From the NCBI RefSeq assembly GCF_029889885.1, contig NZ_JARANY010000027.1:1-34220 (forward strand): DNA of 34,220 bases, written 5' to 3'. The position numbers were made by a program, and so were the translations under genes. The DNA is from Chromohalobacter sp. 296-RDG (GTDB lineage Bacteria; Pseudomonadota; Gammaproteobacteria; Pseudomonadales; Halomonadaceae). This document shows, in pieces, positions 24,492 to 32,996 of the stretch (position 1 is its first letter; each line of letters opens with the position of its first letter). Below the pieces are notes generated by a model, which was given only the letters and a program-made list of their open reading frames with translations, searched no databases and had not been told where the DNA came from.

Positions 24492-25268
24492 GTGAGTAAA
24501 CTGGCACTCGAAGAAGTTCTCAGCGTTCATCACTGGAACGATACCCTGTTCAGCTTCCGTACCACGCGCGAGCGTAGCCTGCGCTTCAAGAACGGCCAGT
24601 TTGTGATGATCGGCTTGGAAGCCGAGGGCAAGCCGCTGCTGCGGGCCTACTCGGTAGCTAGCCCCAACTACGAGGATCATCTCGAGTTCTTCAGCATCAA
24701 GGTGCAGGATGGCCCGCTGACCTCTCGGCTGCAGCATCTCAAGGTCGGCGATCAGATCATGGTCAGCCGCAAGCCTACCGGTACACTGGTCGTCGATGAT
24801 CTGCTACCGGGTCGCAATCTGTACCTGCTGTCCACTGGCACCGGCCTGGCGCCGTTCATGAGCCTGATTCAGGATCCGGAAGTCTACGAACGTTTCGAAA
24901 AGATCGTGCTGATTCACGGCGTGCGCACGGTCAGCGAGTTGGCCTATGCCGACTTCATCACCCAGGACCTGCCGGCTCACGAGTACCTGGGCGAGGAGAT
25001 CAGCGAGAAGTTGGTCTACTACCCCACGGTAACGCGTGAAGAGTTCCACACCATGGGGCGCCTGACCGATCATATTCGTAGCGGCAAGCTCTTCGCCGAT
25101 ACCGGTTTGCCCGATCTCGACCCCAAACAGGATCGCGCGATGATCTGCGGCAGTCCGGCGATGCTCGACGACACCAGCGCCATGCTCGACGAGCTGGGCT
25201 TCAACATTTCCCCGCGCATGGGCGAACCCGGCGACTACGTCATCGAGCGAGCCTTCGTCGAGAAATGA
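24492..25268 (+). CDS. fpr: Ferredoxin-NADP+ reductase
   Basis: FAD enzyme that moves electrons between NADPH and ferredoxin or flavodoxin, supporting iron-sulfur and redox-stress metabolism. Residues 1-~100 form the FAD barrel with LRAYSVASPNYEDHLEF (R-x-Y-S-x-x-S) and SRKPTGTLV; the NADP domain has LLSTGTGLAPFMSLI and AMICGSPAMLDD. The C-terminus is Y-V-I-E-R-A-F-V-E-K, the type ending with conserved aromatic residues near the flavin. Length 258 aa equals bacterial FprA (~258). Start is GTG 24492 with AAGGAG 5 bases upstream. It ends at a terminator and is probably activated by the divergent LysR protein. Confidence 0.95.
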   Translation: MSKLALEEVLSVHHWNDTLFSFRTTRERSLRFKNGQFVMIGLEAEGKPLLRAYSVASPNYEDHLEFFSIKVQDGPLTSRLQHLKVGDQIMVSRKPTGTLVVDDLLPGRNLYLLSTGTGLAPFMSLIQDPEVYERFEKIVLIHGVRTVSELAYADFITQDLPAHEYLGEEISEKLVYYPTVTREEFHTMGRLTDHIRSGKLFADTGLPDLDPKQDRAMICGSPAMLDDTSAMLDELGFNISPRMGEPGDYVIERAFVEK

Positions 25269-25298
25269 GCGGCGAGATCATGCCGACGTGACGCTAAG

Positions 25299-25324
25299 GC
25301 CCCCGACATCGTCAGGGGCTTTTT
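25299..25324 (+). terminator. Intrinsic terminator after fpr
   Basis: GCCCCCGA-CATCG-TCAGGGGC (8-bp stem with one C-A mismatch) followed by TTTTT at 25320-25324. It lies between fpr and the convergent YkvA-like gene. Confidence 0.9.
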
Positions 25325-25339
25325 ATGGCACAGGCTGAT

Positions 25340-25738
25340 TTACAACCACTTGGGCATGGCGTTGTCGGCACGCGCTTTGACGTCGTCATCGATGTAGACC
25401 GATACCGCAATCAGTGCCGCGCCAAGCACACTGGCGTCGTCGACATAACCGCCCGCGGGGATCAGGTCGGGAATGGCGTCCAAGGGCGAGATGAAATACC
25501 CCAGTGCGCCGAAGATCGTGGTCTCCGCCCATACTGGAACGTCGGGACGCTGCAGCACGAAGTAGAGCTGCAGCGCTCGTCGCGTGACTTCACGACCGGC
25601 ACGGCGCCCGTAGCGGGTGATCTTGTGCCAGAAACGTTGCTCTTGGAACGTGTCTGCGTAATCGCCCGTTTCTTCCGGCACGACATCGCCAACGTCGGCT
25701 AGGGACGTCTCTTCGATGGGGTCATGGCGCGGCGTCAT
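25340..25738 (-). CDS. YkvA-family (DUF1232) membrane protein
   Basis: A 132-aa protein with the YkvA/DUF1232 core: a hydrophobic segment followed by ALGYFISPLDAIPDLIPAGG and YVDDASVLGAALIAV (residues ~78-112). P-L-D-A-I-P-D is the family signature. The N-terminal half is acidic and then basic (R-R-A-G-R-E-V-T-R-R-A), and the C-terminus carries a second hydrophobic segment. The function of the family is unknown. GAGGAG lies upstream of the ATG. The preceding small gene on the same strand ends 64 bases upstream, so they may be cotranscribed. Confidence 0.87.
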   Translation of the reverse strand: MTPRHDPIEETSLADVGDVVPEETGDYADTFQEQRFWHKITRYGRRAGREVTRRALQLYFVLQRPDVPVWAETTIFGALGYFISPLDAIPDLIPAGGYVDDASVLGAALIAVSVYIDDDVKARADNAMPKWL

Positions 25739-25802
25739 ACACGCTCCTCACGGTAGGGTGGGCGTCTTGAGATAGCCCCTGCAATGAATCATCGCATTGG
25801 GG

Positions 25803-26078
25803 TTACGACTTGGCGCCGCCTTGGAAGGCGATATCCAGCGAGATCGCGGTGTCCTTGGGCACGTTGACCATGCTCAAGGCATGTTGCGTCATATCGCGGC
25901 GCAGCGCCTCGTACTCCTCATCGCCTGCCATCCGTAGCTCCTCGAGCTGATGCTCGGTCACTTCTTGGCTACCGAGATAGTTCTTGGCGGTCTTGCGCAG
26001 AGCATCGCCTGTCTCGCCGCTCGCGATCATGTGAAACTCGTCGGTCTCCATGCCGGCATTCTCGATGATGATTTCCAT
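25803..26078 (-). CDS. Hypothetical small acidic protein (91 aa)
   Basis: Not recognised. A soluble acidic protein with no signal peptide or membrane segment. It starts M-E-I-I-I-E-N-A-G and has D-E-F-H-M-I-A-S-G-E-T-G-D-A-L-R-K-T-A-K in the first half; the middle is a predicted charged helix (residues ~37-67, Glu/Arg rich), and the end, K-D-T-A-I-S-L-D-I-A-F-Q-G-G, is beta-like. GAGGAG lies about 8 bases before ATG 26078, which supports translation. It precedes the YkvA-like gene on the same strand, with which it may form an operon. No function is assigned. Confidence 0.6.
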   Translation of the reverse strand: MEIIIENAGMETDEFHMIASGETGDALRKTAKNYLGSQEVTEHQLEELRMAGDEEYEALRRDMTQHALSMVNVPKDTAISLDIAFQGGAKS

Positions 26079-26173
26079 TTCGTCATCTCCTCGTCATGAG
26101 TCAAACGCGCCACCTTTGCGTGCCGCGTCCTTTCAAGATAGGTGCCGTTCCTAGGTTGGCTCAAGCGCTTTCT

Positions 26174-27109
26174 TCACCACGCGACGAGCGCCAGCCCCCC
26201 GAGCATGACGGCGATGGCGCCGAGTCGTAACGGGGTGAGGCGTTCCCGGAACCAGTAACCGGCGGCGAGTACGCCGAGAGGAATCGAGAGCTGGCGCAGG
26301 GCGACGACGTGGCTGACGTCGGCACTGGTGGACATGGCAATCAGCACCAGCCCGTAGGTACCGAGTATCATGGCACCCGTTAGCCAGGCACGACGTGCGG
26401 CGGGGGAGCGGTGCAGTCGTCGTGCTGCGTTACGCTCGTTGGGCAATGCCTGTACGAGTGGCCACATCCACAACCAGGTGGCCATGGCTTGCAGCACCAT
26501 GTAGTGCAGTCCGGCTTGTAGCGGGGTGTAGCCATGCGTGGTCATCAAGCCCAGGGCATGCTTGTCGATCAGCGAGTATCCGGTGGTGCCGACGGCAGCG
26601 AGCAAGATGAAGCCCAGCGCAGGAGTGAGATAACACGATAGGCGAAAGGCGCGCCAGTGGGGCAGGGGAATGATCAGCGCGCTGGCGGCGATCAATACCA
26701 TGCCGAGCATGTCCCCGCCATTGAGCGCGCTTGTGGCAAGCCATGGGAGCGCGACGGCGGGCACGAGCAGTACCGGCAGGGCGCGTGCCAGGGGATAGAG
26801 AAGACTCACTTCACCGCGTGCATAAGCCCAGGCGAGTCCGCCCATGTAGAGCGCCTGGCATGCGCCCGTGGCGATGAGCCAGCCCCAGAAGATGTCGGGT
26901 AGCTGCAACGGTGAAGACCCCCAGAACAGGAGCGGCGCGTACAGCACGCTGCCAGCCGCCATGGCGCGGGCAAAAAACGCCAGCGACGGCTCACCGCGCT
27001 TGCCGAGCAGGTTCCAACTGGCATGGAGCACGGCGGATATGACGATCAAGGCGATGGCAAGTGCGCTCAGCGTGGGCCTCCGGGCAGGTTCAAGGGATGT
27101 TACGTGCAA
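26174..27109 (-). CDS. EamA/DMT-superfamily transporter
   Basis: A 311-aa inner-membrane protein with ten hydrophobic helices in two similar halves, as for drug/metabolite (EamA) exporters. Helix 1 is SALAIALIVISAVLHASWNLLG with the typical A-x-x-W-x-x-x-x-K/R start of the family; the second half repeats the pattern from about residue 160. The C-terminal helices are ILGTYGLVLIAMST and LGAIAVMLGGLALVAW. Substrate is unknown. The start is uncertain: the frame opens at a TTG (27109) with only a weak AGAAG site, and no ATG exists in the N-terminal region. An 18-bp palindrome lies 9 bases upstream of that TTG, where a bound protein would block ribosome access or transcription. Confidence 0.82.
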   Translation of the reverse strand: MHVTSLEPARRPTLSALAIALIVISAVLHASWNLLGKRGEPSLAFFARAMAAGSVLYAPLLFWGSSPLQLPDIFWGWLIATGACQALYMGGLAWAYARGEVSLLYPLARALPVLLVPAVALPWLATSALNGGDMLGMVLIAASALIIPLPHWRAFRLSCYLTPALGFILLAAVGTTGYSLIDKHALGLMTTHGYTPLQAGLHYMVLQAMATWLWMWPLVQALPNERNAARRLHRSPAARRAWLTGAMILGTYGLVLIAMSTSADVSHVVALRQLSIPLGVLAAGYWFRERLTPLRLGAIAVMLGGLALVAW

Positions 27110-27117
27110 TGGCTTCT

Positions 27118-27135
27118 ATCTGGTATATACCAGAT
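27118..27135. promoter_or_regulatory. 18-bp perfect palindrome, GntR/HutC-type operator
   Basis: ATCTGGTATATACCAGAT is a perfect inverted repeat. Its core GGTATATACC contains the GT-N-TA-N-AC pattern typical of HutC-subfamily GntR operators. It lies immediately upstream of the EamA-type gene start and ~125 bases upstream of the D-Ala carboxypeptidase promoter. The UTRA-type GntR protein at 28666-29379 is a candidate ligand, by inference. Confidence 0.75.
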
Positions 27136-27263
27136 TAATGATGGCATCATCCATGACACTTGGCGTGATCGCAACCGAACGCTCGCGTCGCCATGGGGCA
27201 TTATCATCGCGTGACGAATATTTGCGAAATGTCACGAATGGTGCCCAAAATGCCGATAAGGGC

Positions 27264-27291
27264 TGTACAGAGCGCGTCTCTCGCTCATAAT
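27264..27291 (+). promoter_or_regulatory. Promoter candidate for the D-Ala carboxypeptidase gene
   Basis: -35-like TGTACA (27264-27269, four of six), 16-base spacer, -10 CATAAT (27286-27291, five of six). The leader to the ATG at 27399 is ~100 bases and contains two copies of CATAACAAATG (27330-27340 and 27391-27401, the second at the start codon). Confidence 0.45.
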
Positions 27292-27398
27292 CCCCATAGT
27301 CCCTATGTCAATGCGCTTTGTGGCGTCGCCATAACAAATGTCGCGGCAAATGTTACGAGTGGACCCGCGAGGGGGTTCCTCCTTCAAGGACATAACAA

Positions 27399-28649
27399 AT
27401 GACGTCCCCGTTTCCTCATCGATCGCGTGCGGTCTCCGCGCTGCTCATTTTAATTGCCTTCACGATGGCGTTGTGCATGCTTCCTGCAGCCCAGGCGGCA
27501 CCCAATCCACGCTATGCTTCCATCGTCATCAATGCCGAGAGTGGTGCGGTACTGCACTCGGCAAACGCCGATGCAACGCGCTATCCCGCATCGTTGACCA
27601 AGATGATGACGCTTTACTTGCTGTTCGAGGCGCTCGAAGACGACACGCTGAGTATGGATTCGCGTCTGCCGGTCTCGCAGCATGCCGCCGCGAAACCGCC
27701 CTCCAAGATGGGCGTGAAGCCTGGCGAGACGGTGAAGGTGGAAGACGCCATCAACATCCTGGTGGTCAAATCTGCCAACGATGTGGCGGCGGTGGTCGCC
27801 GAGGGGCTGGCCGGTAGCGAGTCCACCTTTGCCAGTCAGATGACCGACAAGGCGCGTGCCTTGGGCATGGCACACACGACGTTTCGCAATGCCTCGGGGC
27901 TGCCCGATGACCGCCAAGTCACCACCGCGCGCGACATGGCGATTCTCGCGCTGCGCCTGATGCAGGACTTCCCGAGTTATTACCCGGTGTTCGCCAAGAC
28001 CGAGTTCACATGGCACGGGAGGCGCTACAAAGGGCACAACCGACTGCTCGACAACTATGCTGGCACCGATGGCCTCAAGACGGGTTACATTCGTGCCTCG
28101 GGCTTCAATGTGGCGACCTCCGCCGTACATGATGGACGTCGCCTGCTGTCCGTGGTCATGGGCGGTTTTACCGCCCAGTCACGCGATGCGCACATGAGCG
28201 AACTGCTCGACCGTGGCTTCGCGCGTGCCGAGTCGGTCGCGCAGGGTGACTGGATCGCGAAGGCAGACATTTACGGGGACCGTTTGCAGGCCACTCCAAC
28301 GAGTGAACCCGCCCCCACGCTTGCCGATGACCCCATTCGTGACTTGATCGCCCAGGCGGAATACGAGCACGGTGACGCCAGGACAGCGACCGATGATGCC
28401 AGCGCCTGGGCCGTGCAGGTGGGGGCTTTCAGTGACCGTACCCGAGCGCGTCGGCAGGCCGACCAAGCCGCCGAATTTTTGCCAGCCGAGCTCGACGGTC
28501 GCGTGTCGGTGTCATCGGTGCAGGGCGATGGGGGCATCTTTCGAGCACAGGTGGTGGATCTGGAGGAAACCCAGGCGCGCCGTGGGTGTCGGCAGCTGGC
28601 ACGCGAGGGTGTGGACTGCGTCGTGGTCGCCATGGGCGCCGGCCAATGA
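27399..28649 (+). CDS. D-alanyl-D-alanine carboxypeptidase with C-terminal SPOR domain
   Basis: Periplasmic low-molecular-weight penicillin-binding protein that trims terminal D-Ala from peptidoglycan side chains. Signal peptide: residues ~1-34, cleavage after A-Q-A-A. The three serine-peptidase motifs are present: S-L-T-K at Ser65-Lys68, S-A-N at 125-127, K-T-G at 227-229. From residue ~336 (A-W-A-V-Q-V-G-A-F) to the end is a SPOR-type domain of ~80 residues that binds denuded glycan strands at the division site, after a ~60-residue hydrophilic linker. This architecture differs from E. coli DacA (beta-rich C-terminal domain plus amphipathic anchor). AAGGA precedes the ATG. The next gene converges on it. 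Confidence 0.92.
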   Translation: MTSPFPHRSRAVSALLILIAFTMALCMLPAAQAAPNPRYASIVINAESGAVLHSANADATRYPASLTKMMTLYLLFEALEDDTLSMDSRLPVSQHAAAKPPSKMGVKPGETVKVEDAINILVVKSANDVAAVVAEGLAGSESTFASQMTDKARALGMAHTTFRNASGLPDDRQVTTARDMAILALRLMQDFPSYYPVFAKTEFTWHGRRYKGHNRLLDNYAGTDGLKTGYIRASGFNVATSAVHDGRRLLSVVMGGFTAQSRDAHMSELLDRGFARAESVAQGDWIAKADIYGDRLQATPTSEPAPTLADDPIRDLIAQAEYEHGDARTATDDASAWAVQVGAFSDRTRARRQADQAAEFLPAELDGRVSVSSVQGDGGIFRAQVVDLEETQARRGCRQLAREGVDCVVVAMGAGQ

Positions 28650-28665
28650 GGCGTCCCGATGGGCC

Positions 28666-29379
28666 TCACGGCATCGCCACTTCCACGTGCAGGCAGATGG
28701 CATCGTGTAGCCAGTAATCCTCGTCATATTCGAGGGCTCGACCCTCATGGTCATGCGTGACGCGTGTCACGCAAAGGCCCGCGCAGCCACTGTGCACCCC
28801 GAGCGTCTCGGCTTCGTCGCCGGTCAGCGCGGTGGGGTAGAGCCGCAGCGATTTGCGCGCCAACACCAGGCCGAACTCTTCCCATAGGCGCTGCCACAGC
28901 GACGTCGAGAAATCGCCCTTGGCGAGAGCCGGCAAAAGGTCATCGCGCAACCAGATACGCTCCAACAATACCGCCCGGCCATCGATGTAGCGACGCCGTT
29001 TCACATGCAAAACGGCTTGCCCGCAGACAATGCCGAGTGCTTGTGCCACTTCGGCAGGGGCCGGTTGGTGCCGCACGTCCAACACTTCGGTATGCGGATG
29101 CCGCCCTTGTGCACTCACGTACTGGGCAAAACTTTGATCGTGATTCGGTGAATATTCCACGCGCCGGGGCGAAACGAACCAGCCGCGGCGGTTGTGGCGA
29201 TGGAGTCGCCCCTCGCTTTCCAGTTGCACCAGCGCCTGGCGCAGCGTGACACGCGTCGTCGCGAAGCGCTCGGCCAGGCGGCGCTCGCCAGGTAATCGGC
29301 TAGCGGGCGACAACTCGCCCGTCTCGATCAGCGTCACCAGGCGGTCGCGCAACTGTAGATAGAATGGATTTTCGGGCAT
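28666..29379 (-). CDS. GntR-family regulator, HutC/UTRA type
   Basis: A 237-aa transcription factor: N-terminal winged helix (PFYLQLRDRLVTLIETGEL, then LAERFATTRVTLRQALVQLESEGRLHRHNRRGWFV, residues ~5-72) and a C-terminal UTRA ligand-binding domain (~95-235) with LHVKRRRYIDGRAVLLERIWL and a terminal EYDEDYWLHDAICLHVEV. The start at ATG 29379 (M-P-E-N-P-F-Y) matches family N-termini; the ATG at 29403 has no ribosome site. The effector is unknown. Upstream is a short amidase fragment in the divergent direction, implying this protein once controlled an amide- or amino-acid-related operon. Only ~42 bases separate its start from that fragment, so its own promoter may be altered. Confidence 0.88.
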   Translation of the reverse strand: MPENPFYLQLRDRLVTLIETGELSPASRLPGERRLAERFATTRVTLRQALVQLESEGRLHRHNRRGWFVSPRRVEYSPNHDQSFAQYVSAQGRHPHTEVLDVRHQPAPAEVAQALGIVCGQAVLHVKRRRYIDGRAVLLERIWLRDDLLPALAKGDFSTSLWQRLWEEFGLVLARKSLRLYPTALTGDEAETLGVHSGCAGLCVTRVTHDHEGRALEYDEDYWLHDAICLHVEVAMP

Positions 29380-29421
29380 TGATGTTTCCGGGCCGGCGTA
29401 CACATAGGCCGATGATAAGCG

Positions 29422-29655
29422 TTGGCGCGTAGCGTGCCCATGCTGATGACGCCGTCGGTTTCGGTATCACCGTTCGAGGCCAATCACGAAGTTCCGCCGG
29501 GCAGCGGCATGCGAGATTGGGAAGACTGGGCGCCGTTTTCGTACCCCTTCAACCTCAGTCAGCAGCCTGCCGCGTCCGTGCCGTGTGGTTTCACCGACAC
29601 GGGCATGCCGGTGGGTTTTCAGCTCGCGGGTGGCAAGTTCGACGATGCCCTCGTC
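29422..29655 (+). pseudogene. Truncated amidase (C-terminal fragment)
   Basis: About 78 codons resemble the C-terminal part of an amidase-signature (GatA-type) enzyme: M-L-M-T-P-S-V-S-V-S-P-F-E, then PPGSGMRDWEDWAPFSYPFN, NLSQQPAASVPCGF and GMPVGFQLAGGKFDDALV. The N-terminal catalytic Ser-Ser-Lys region (several hundred residues) is missing, and homology stops at a hairpin where the ABC ATPase gene ends. The continuing frame beyond 29655 is the antisense of that ATPase gene. I read this as a remnant after deletion, not a functional gene. It is divergent from the GntR gene and faces the ABC operon. Confidence 0.8.
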
Positions 29656-29658
29656 CGT

Positions 29659-30439
<781 letters not shown>

Positions 30440-30447
<8 letters not shown>

Positions 30448-31105
30448 TGTCGAACCCCCGTTTGGCGCTGAAACGCCCGCATTGTTTGATGATGATCTCC
30501 ATCGCCACGCTGATGGCCCAATAGAAACCGATCACGACGATGAATGCCTCGGTGGGAATGAAATAGGTACTCGATAAGCTGTTGGCGGCGGCGGTCAACT
30601 CACTCACGGTGATGATGACCAGAAAGGCCGTGTCCTTGAGCGCATAGATCAGCTGGTTGCCCAGCAATGGACGGGTTTGCATGATGATCTGCGGCAGCAG
30701 CAGGCGAAAGAACAGTTTGCCCTTGGTGAAGCCATGCGCCTGGGCGGCCTCGATCTGCCCCGGCGGAAAGGTCAAGCGATTGCCGCGGAAGATTTCGGCA
30801 AAGTAGCAGCCGTGATAGACCGCCAACGCGCCGACCCCCGACCACCAGGCATCGAGGCGAATGCCGATGCTTGGCAAGCCGTAATACAGCAGGTAGGCAA
30901 GGATCAAAAACGGCAGCATGCGCATCGCGTCGATGAATATTCTCAGCGGCATGGTCAGCCGCTTGCGGCTTCCCTCGAGCAAATACAGCAAACCACAACC
31001 GATCACAAAGGCACCCACGATCGACAGGCCAAATATTTCCAGGGTGCTCAGAAAACCGCTCAAGAACTGCGCGCGTTCATCCCACAGGATGTCCCAATTG
31101 CTCAT
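30440..31105 (-). CDS. Polar amino acid ABC transporter permease (second)
   Basis: A 221-aa His/Glu-type permease. The start at ATG 31105 (M-S-N-W-D-I-L) is 13 bases after the preceding permease's stop, with AGGA upstream; the frame is open 12 codons further. Helices: ~20-45, ~55-78, then EAA loop [20 protein letters not shown] followed by [20 protein letters not shown], and a last helix [21 protein letters not shown]. It pairs with the preceding permease to form the channel. The overlap with the ATPase gene shows tight coupling. Confidence 0.92.
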
Positions 31106-31118
31106 GGTCGTTTTATCC

Positions 31119-31760
31119 TCACATTGCCAGCCGGTTGGCACGGCGTTCGGCGAGACGCTGTAGCCATACCAGGCAACCGATTATCGCCATGTAGAGCACG
31201 CCGGCGACGAGAATGGGGGGCAGTGGCTCATAGGTCACGGCCGAGATGCGATTGGTCACGCGGGTCAGGTCGACGATACCGATCACTGCAATGGCGGGGC
31301 TGCCCTTGATCAGAAACGACATTTCGTTGACCAATCCTGGCAAGCTGGTGATCACCATCTGCGGCAGCATGATGCGACGGAAGGTAACCCACGGCGTCAT
31401 GCCCGTCGCCATGGCCGCTTCGCTCTGCTCGCGGGAGAAATTGCGGAACGCACTGCGCCAGATCTCGGCATTGAAGGCGGTGGTATTGAGCGTTAACGCC
31501 AGGATGCCGGCGACGCTGCGGTTGAGGTCGAGCCCCAGATCAGGAGCGCTGAGAAAGATGAACAGTGCCAGGGTCACCAATGGCGTAGCGCGGGCCACGC
31601 TTGTGTAGAGCACTAGCAGTTGATCGACGATGGGGATTCGCGCAAGGCGAATCAGAGCGATGACCAGGCCCGCCACGACCCCGATGGCAATCGAGACAGC
31701 GGAGATCCAGACGGTGGTCCAGGCCCCTTCCAGCAACATGTGCCAGGCGCTGGCATTCAT
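31119..31760 (-). CDS. Polar amino acid ABC transporter permease (first)
   Basis: A 213-aa permease with five helices. The N-terminal helix WTTVWISAVSIAIGVVAGLVIALI (about residues 14-37) is followed by the family motif RATPLVTLALFI and EAA loop REQSEAAMATGMTPWVTF with LPQMVITSLPGLVNE. C-terminal helix PILVAGVLYMAIIGCLVWLQRL. It lies after a strong hairpin that separates it from the binding-protein gene. A G/A-rich site GGGGA precedes the ATG at moderate distance. Confidence 0.92.
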   Translation of the reverse strand: MNASAWHMLLEGAWTTVWISAVSIAIGVVAGLVIALIRLARIPIVDQLLVLYTSVARATPLVTLALFIFLSAPDLGLDLNRSVAGILALTLNTTAFNAEIWRSAFRNFSREQSEAAMATGMTPWVTFRRIMLPQMVITSLPGLVNEMSFLIKGSPAIAVIGIVDLTRVTNRISAVTYEPLPPILVAGVLYMAIIGCLVWLQRLAERRANRLAM

Positions 31761-31790
31761 GACAGAGTCCCCGAGCTAAGGAAGAAGGAC

Positions 31791-31815
31791 GGCGCCGTGG
31801 TCGGACCACGGCGCC
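31791..31815. terminator. Intercistronic hairpin between binding protein and permease
   Basis: GGCGCCGTGGT-CGG-ACCACGGCGCC: an 11-bp perfect stem with a 3-base loop, just downstream of the binding-protein gene (minus strand). No U-tract, so an mRNA-stabilising or partially terminating stem. It parallels the hairpin after aapJ. Confidence 0.7.
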
Positions 31816-31841
31816 GCGGTGACACAGGAGGCGGCAAGCAC

Positions 31842-32750
31842 TCAGTCGTCGAGGCCGGCCAGTTCGTGGAATTGCTCGACGCTCTTGAGCGGCTTCTCGG
31901 GAAGATCCGGGAAGCTTTCTCCGAACCATTTTTTCTGTAGCTCGGCGAGGCGGCCGTTTTCCTTGAGGTGTTTCAGGAAGTCGGTCATGTACTCCAGCAG
32001 TTCGGGGCTATCCTTGGGAATCGGCCAGGAGACATAGCCTGCCCCTGATACCGCCGGGCCCTTGGCGAAGACGTCCGGCTTGGACGCTACCAGCGTATTC
32101 ACTGGCACTGCCGAATCGATGACGTAATCCAGGCGTCCATTGGCCAGATCGGCGAAGGCTTCAGGATAGGACTCATACTTCACGACTTCGCCGAGTTTGC
32201 CGCCGTCATCCTCGAGCATCGCTTCCAGCTCCGGCAGGCGCGAGAGAAGCACGCTGCCGGCCTGGACGCCGACTGTCTTGTCGCTGAGATCGTCGACGTC
32301 GCTGATGCTGTCATCGTCGGCGCGCTTGATGGCGAAATGCTGGGCGGAGGCGTAGGGCGGGGTATAGTTGAAAACACGCAAGCGTTCATCGGAGACGGAT
32401 GCGCCGGTCAAGGCCATGTCGTACTGATCGTTGGAGACCGCCGCCAACAGGCCAGTCCAGGGAAGGATATCCTGACGAATCTCGAAGTCGGCGTAGTCGC
32501 GCAGCTCTTCGAGCATCTCGGCGTTGAAGCCCTTGGCATCGTCGCCTTCGATGAAGTTGAAGGGCGCATAATTATCTTCGGTGGCGACCTCCATGTAGCC
32601 GCGCTCCTGGATTTCCTCCAAGTCCGCCGCCAGAGCGGGTAGCGACAACGACATCAAGGTGCCGACTAGGGTGGTAGCCAAGGCCTTGGAAAGGAAACGG
32701 CGGGGAGTGAAATCCGTCGGGCGACTTGCGTTGCGAGTCATGGGAAGCAT
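31842..32750 (-). CDS. Polar amino acid ABC transporter substrate-binding protein
   Basis: A 302-aa periplasmic solute-binding protein of family 3 (HisJ-like). The signal peptide region includes the pair R-R-F-L-S-K followed by a hydrophobic stretch ending A-L-A-A near residue 42; the twin arginine spacing does not fit the Tat motif well, so Sec export is likely. The mature part begins D-L-E-E-I-Q-E-R-G-Y and has EDNYAPFNFIEGDDAKGFNAEM, DMALTGASVSDERLRVFNYT and YVIDSAVPVNTLV, typical of the family. An AAGGTG site best fits ATG 32750, though ATG 32753 or GTG 32759 are possible. It heads the ABC operon and is divergent from the MocR gene. Confidence 0.92.
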   Translation of the reverse strand: MLPMTRNASRPTDFTPRRFLSKALATTLVGTLMSLSLPALAADLEEIQERGYMEVATEDNYAPFNFIEGDDAKGFNAEMLEELRDYADFEIRQDILPWTGLLAAVSNDQYDMALTGASVSDERLRVFNYTPPYASAQHFAIKRADDDSISDVDDLSDKTVGVQAGSVLLSRLPELEAMLEDDGGKLGEVVKYESYPEAFADLANGRLDYVIDSAVPVNTLVASKPDVFAKGPAVSGAGYVSWPIPKDSPELLEYMTDFLKHLKENGRLAELQKKWFGESFPDLPEKPLKSVEQFHELAGLDD

Positions 32751-32996
32751 CATAATCACCTTCGCTGTTGTTGTTGAGATCGTTGGCTGAGACCGAAGAC
32801 GGCTCGCCGCGATAGCGGCAATCGCGAACTTGGTGATTCCACCCTAAAGAATTCGACGTTGGTCGCTATAGAGCCAGTTGAGGGACACCGGTTGGCCAGA
32901 TGTTTCGATGCCTAATCATGTGCCCTGTCAGCGAGTGCAGTGTCATGGCGTGCTCTTTGCATCTATTCCGGTGTGATGCCTCATCGGGAGAGAACG

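Noticed and set aside
32613-32750. Tat export of the second binding protein
   Set aside because: A twin arginine is present but followed by F-L at the wrong positions for the S-R-R-x-F-L-K motif, so Sec is more likely.
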